Shown here: piece after piece, positions 60,640-64,000 of the stretch
How positions within the stretch are numbered: position 1 is the first letter of the stretch
Layout: the number at the start of each line of letters is the position of its first letter
From: Malachius bipustulatus
Lineage: Eukaryota > Arthropoda > Insecta > Coleoptera > Melyridae
DNA: 64,000 nt
Assembly (NCBI GenBank): GCA_910589415.1
Contig: OU342635.1
Coordinates: 11,780,001-11,844,000, forward strand
Direction of reading: 5' to 3'
The notes under the pieces: model-generated
What the model was told of the DNA's origin: nothing
Seen by the model: only the letters and a program-made list of their open reading frames with translations
The model's database searches: none
Program-made: the position numbers and the translations under genes

Positions 60640-61845
60640 ACTCAATTCAATATTTTTGGTGCGTTCATAAATTGACTCGGGTTGTAATCAGTCGTTCATA
60701 AATTACGCTAATACCTACAATACAATGTCTTCGTAATGGCTTTCAAAGTTCAATTATCATCGTTCGTTAAACAAACGACAAAATAATTTTTCCGAACGAA
60801 TCGCCACTGGAGTCAGTTCAACAGACATTTAGATACGGCGGCTGCGACCGCGAGCCCTTCTATCTAGTCTAGCCCACGAGTATATAACCTTGGTTTATGT
60901 AACAACATTCCCAAGGACATCCACACTCCGAAATCATTGATAACATTAAAAGCTACAAGCATTCCAAAGAAAGAGTAAGTAGGTAGGTATATTATTTTTT
61001 AACCAAAGTGTTCCAAAACAAAAAACTGAAAAATTAAGAATTAAAAGTTGATTTCCAAAAAACGGCAATCAAAACCTTTTAATGATGGCAATAGTAACTT
61101 CTAAACCAAAATGGTATCTACTTCCAAGTGTTTGAAAAGTAAATATTTAGGAGAAGAATCTCTGCATGAGCAGCAGTACTATTAATACAGGTTTTTTTTT
61201 ATGGTCCCACACCCGGGATCTCAGAAAATAAATCAAATTCCCGAAACAGGTCGATTTTTTAAGAGGGACATCTTTCGACGTGAACTGACATTCATCCTAA
61301 TCCTCCCCCTCCCCATTAAAACCCTCCAAACACCTTATAAATAGGAGGATCCACCTTGTGGTAAGTAATTCGTAAGAAAATTTTATAAATGTACTTTTCA
61401 TTCTTACATTTTCTTTTATTTTCACGTTTCCATTCAATAATGTCCCTTCGCTCGCAACCCTTCCTGTTGCGTGTAGACCACTGTCACGAATCATCGGATG
61501 TCTTTTGGGTTGTGCAATCACCACCACCACACCTGTACTTGGACCTGGAGCAAGCAAAAGGGCAGAGAGAAGGGAGAAGAAGAGAATCCTGCAGAAAATC
61601 AAGATGCCCCGCAGCGACGAAAGAGTCTAGACTCGGCTTCCGTGTCGCTTACCGCACATCTTTCACATTCGTGTAAAACGTAAATAATCTGATTCAATCT
61701 CATTCAGTACATATCTGGTATCGATATATAAAATCCAGTAGATATGTAACGCAACCGGTCGCTTTGTTAATATAAACATCCGGATGCTGAAGAGTTAACG
61801 TCCGTTGCGTGAAAGAAATGAAATATCCATATGACCCTACTTGAC
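60640..61845. other. Stretch with no firmly supported gene
   Basis: GTTCATAAATT motifs at about 60664 and 60691 recall the interior of 18980-21256. Overlapping frames at 61297-61683 on both strands are open because of local G+C but are unrecognised. Confidence 0.4.
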
Positions 61846-61849
61846 CGTA

Positions 61850-61967
61850 AGACGCGGGAAGTACCTACTCCCGACTAGTTGTGCTTTGAACGTCGCCGAG
61901 TGAGAGTTGGTGATTTACTTGTGTTTGTGTTTGGTGCATTCTGGCGTTCTTTTATAATAGATAACAG
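61850..61967 (+). other. Possible non-coding first exon
   Basis: A CpG-richer stretch (including CGTCGCCGAGTGAGAG) ends in AACAG followed by a strong splice donor, GTGAGT, at 61968. It lacks an ATG-started frame. It could be a 5' UTR exon of an unseen plus-strand gene or a chance match. Confidence 0.2.
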
Positions 61968-62044
61968 GTGAGTTTGATGTACTCACTAAGTGTCCTATTC
62001 CTTAGACAAGTAGTAGGATAAGAAATAAAGAGTTCAGCAATCAT

Positions 62045-64000
62045 GATAGATAGATAGATAGATATTTTATTTTCCACTTGTCATGTACATAGATATTACA
62101 TTTATGGAAGTCAGGTAAATATTAACAACAGAATATATAAATTACAACCTAACGCTTTGAAACGAGCTATCAAAGATGGAGGCACAGCAGTGAATTACCA
62201 ATTAGATGGTCCATTTAAAAATTCCTGCACTGAATAGAAGACATTGGCAGTCAAATATCCTTTAATTTTTCTCTTGAAATGGTAAATATTCAGAGATTTT
62301 ATTTCATGTGGTAGCTTATTGTAGCATTTGAATAATAGACTGTTTTTATAAGACATGCCAAGTCTGTATTTTTTTGATGCTATGTGGTCCGCATATCTTG
62401 TCTCAATACCGCTGATATGATAATTTGTTCTAAAATTTATAATGTTTTTATGAATATACACCAAATTTTGCAGAATATAAATACACGGGAGTGTTAATAT
62501 CTGGAGGGATTTGAAGAGCTCACGGCAAGAATCTCTAGGACCCTTGTCTGCTATAACCCTGACCGCTTTTTTTTGAATTTTAAAAACTCTTATACTGTCT
62601 TTAGCACCTCCCCACAATAACGTGCAGTAACTAAGGTAGCTGTGGATCACTCCAAAATATGCAGTTTTGACTGCATTGACATCTGCACATTTTCTTATCT
62701 GACGTAATACAAATATATGACGAGATAAGGTCGAACAAACCTCGTCTATGTGGGGTCCCCATTTAAGGGAGTGGTCCAAGACCACCCCAAGTGCTTTGAT
62801 AATTTGTTGTGGCTTATATTTTGGGTCAACTGAGAATGTCATAATTTGAGTTTTTTCTTTATTAAGTTTTAATTTATTAACTGTGAACCAGCTTTCAGCT
62901 TTTCTTATCGCTTCACTAACTCGAAGGTCTGTCTCCGCTGCATTACAACATGTTATAACCATAGTAGTGTCATCTGCGTACTGCGTAATGTTAGTTCCCT
63001 TCATGTGTTCTGCGAAATCGTTGATGTAAACAAGGAAAAGTGTGGGCCCCAAGATTGAGCCTTGAGGCACTCCACAACACGTCATCAAATCTCGCGACGA
63101 AACCTGATCTACTGACACATATTGACTTCGCCCCACCAAATAACTATGAAACAATTTAAGTGCTACGCCTCTTATGCCAATCTTATTTAATTTGTCTAGC
63201 AATATCTCATGTGAGACGCAGTCAAAAGCCTTCTGGAGGTCACAGAACACCGCCGTTGTGGTCCGCGAATTCTCCAGACCTTCCACCACCTCCTCAACTA
63301 TTTTCCTTATTGCATCCCCAGTACTCCTATCTGATCTGAAACCAAACTGTTGTCTCCCCAGGATATTATTTGCCGTCAGAAATCCTGTGATTTTTTTACA
63401 TAAAATATTTTCAAATATTTTACCCAACAGTGGCACAATGGCAATTGGCCTGTAACTGTTGGGATTGTTAATATCTCCTTTATTCTTGTATATAGGAATT
63501 ACCTTAGCCGATTTTAGAGCGAGAGGAAATATGCCCCCGAGCAGGCACCTGTTGTACAAGTGAGTTAACAAAGGCAAAACTGTTGTTATCGACGACTTCA
63601 AAATATTTAAATTAAGACCATAGCAGTCCGTCACAGCAGAACCATTGAGTGAGTTCAGCGAATCAAGAACATCAACGGCTAGCACAGGATCGATCCATGA
63701 AGAACGATCCGTGAGAGGTGTTCCGGGTAGAACTCATAATATTCCCAACACCAACATCCCCTACCTTCAACTCTGTCATAATAGTTTCGACAGACTTCAC
63801 GAAGAAGTCGTTAACTACGTCCGGTTTAATAGGGCATGTAACATTTTTCTGAATTCTCCCTCTCTGGTAGTTAATTATTTTCCACAAATCCCTGACTTTG
63901 TTTCGCGAGTTGTTTATATACAAATTGTAGGCAGATTTTTTGGCTTTTGAAATCTCTTTTCTGTAAAATTTCCTATAGTTTCTAAAATTAACCCAATCGC
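62045..64000 (-). mobile_element. Non-LTR retrotransposon, 3' portion, runs off window
   Basis: The element lies on the minus strand with its 3' tail at 62045-62070, a short (ATCT)n microsatellite typical of some CR1/Jockey-group LINEs. Upstream are a 3' UTR of about 125 bp, the reverse-transcriptase ORF, and a linker frame (63672-63983: FRNYRKFYRKEISKAKK, RDLWKIINYQRG) that normally joins endonuclease and polymerase. The endonuclease and any ORF1 would lie beyond base 64000. Confidence 0.85.
62195..63685 (-). CDS. LINE reverse transcriptase (ORF2 C-terminal part), 496 codons
   Basis: The enzyme copies the element's RNA into DNA at a nicked target site. The frame carries the full palm: VIPIYKNKGD and NSYRPIAIVPLLGKIFE near the start, FRSDRSTGDAI, then CDLQKAFDCVSH with a catalytic Asp (residues 149 and 155), GVPQGSILGPTLFLVYIND and QYADDTTM with the catalytic Asp pair (YADD at 236-239). 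LGVVLD and KLPHEIKSLNIYHFKRKIKG follow in the thumb and C-terminal region. It is open for its whole length. The linker upstream is in another frame and must be joined by one shift near 63700-63735, so this copy is probably slightly damaged. I assign it to the Jockey/CR1 superclade only. Confidence 0.92.
   Translation of the reverse strand: MLAVDVLDSLNSLNGSAVTDCYGLNLNILKSSITTVLPLLTHLYNRCLLGGIFPLALKSAKVIPIYKNKGDINNPNSYRPIAIVPLLGKIFENILCKKITGFLTANNILGRQQFGFRSDRSTGDAIRKIVEEVVEGLENSRTTTAVFCDLQKAFDCVSHEILLDKLNKIGIRGVALKLFHSYLVGRSQYVSVDQVSSRDLMTCCGVPQGSILGPTLFLVYINDFAEHMKGTNITQYADDTTMVITCCNAAETDLRVSEAIRKAESWFTVNKLKLNKEKTQIMTFSVDPKYKPQQIIKALGVVLDHSLKWGPHIDEVCSTLSRHIFVLRQIRKCADVNAVKTAYFGVIHSYLSYCTLLWGGAKDSIRVFKIQKKAVRVIADKGPRDSCRELFKSLQILTLPCIYILQNLVYIHKNIINFRTNYHISGIETRYADHIASKKYRLGMSYKNSLLFKCYNKLPHEIKSLNIYHFKRKIKGYLTANVFYSVQEFLNGPSNW

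Noticed and set aside
61297..61683. Open frames on both strands, one with a hydrophobic start
   Set aside because: Checked as a possible Mkp3 rhodanese exon or a secreted protein; no matching motif and the opposite strand is equally open, so composition is the likely cause.

Overview
This is a eukaryotic nuclear window, most likely from an insect. It is AT-rich, has many introns and is dominated by transposon debris. The insect assignment rests on the minus-strand Mkp3, whose C-terminal tail (Cys-rich stretch followed by [13 protein letters not shown]) resembles the fly protein, and on the many short TA-flanked inverted-repeat elements. A beetle is a reasonable guess but is not proven by the sequence.

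Three cellular genes can be read with confidence. (1) RRP12, plus strand, 6685-14551: a complete 17-exon model of 1330 aa for an HEAT-repeat ribosome-biogenesis and export factor. (2) Arl8, minus strand, 18673-16838: a complete 4-exon model of 186 aa for the lysosomal small GTPase. It converges tail-to-tail with RRP12. (3) Mkp3 (DUSP6/7/9-type MAP kinase phosphatase), minus strand, 42775-26813: the four 3' exons, holding the linker and the whole catalytic domain. The N-terminal rhodanese/ERK-docking exons were not found and probably lie beyond base 64000, so much of the right half may be Mkp3 intron. A minus-strand first exon with CCAAT boxes at about 1.5-1.8 kb probably starts a further, unidentified gene.

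The rest is mobile DNA. By region: 0-6.4 kb holds a giant foldback, a tandem array with a unit of about 215 bp, and several inverted-repeat elements. 17-22.5 kb holds two related LTR-like sequences, one in an Arl8 intron and one split by a TA-target MITE, plus a 2.3 kb inverted-repeat element. 22.6-26.7 kb is AT-rich and gene-free. 27-44 kb (Mkp3 introns) holds nested foldbacks, two copies of a hAT-like MITE with 8-bp target duplications, LINE debris and small hairpins. 45.36-46.94 kb is an element with terminal inverted repeats, a 9-bp target duplication and an internal tandem array built from its own subterminal sequence. 47.8-49.4 kb holds a mariner-like transposase relic beside a 610-bp foldback. 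50-57 kb holds a tRNA-derived SINE, MITEs and a dead LINE fragment. 57.97-60.63 kb is an inverted-repeat element containing a nearly perfect 1.19 kb palindrome. 62.0-64.0 kb is the 3' part of a fairly young non-LTR retrotransposon running off the window edge.

No new enzymatic system was seen. The most unusual material is structural: at least six long-armed foldbacks, several sharing a TA-CAGGGTG tip, and the tandem-array element with a 9-bp duplication. All exon boundaries were read by eye from splice sites, reading frame and remembered family sequences; nothing was computed.
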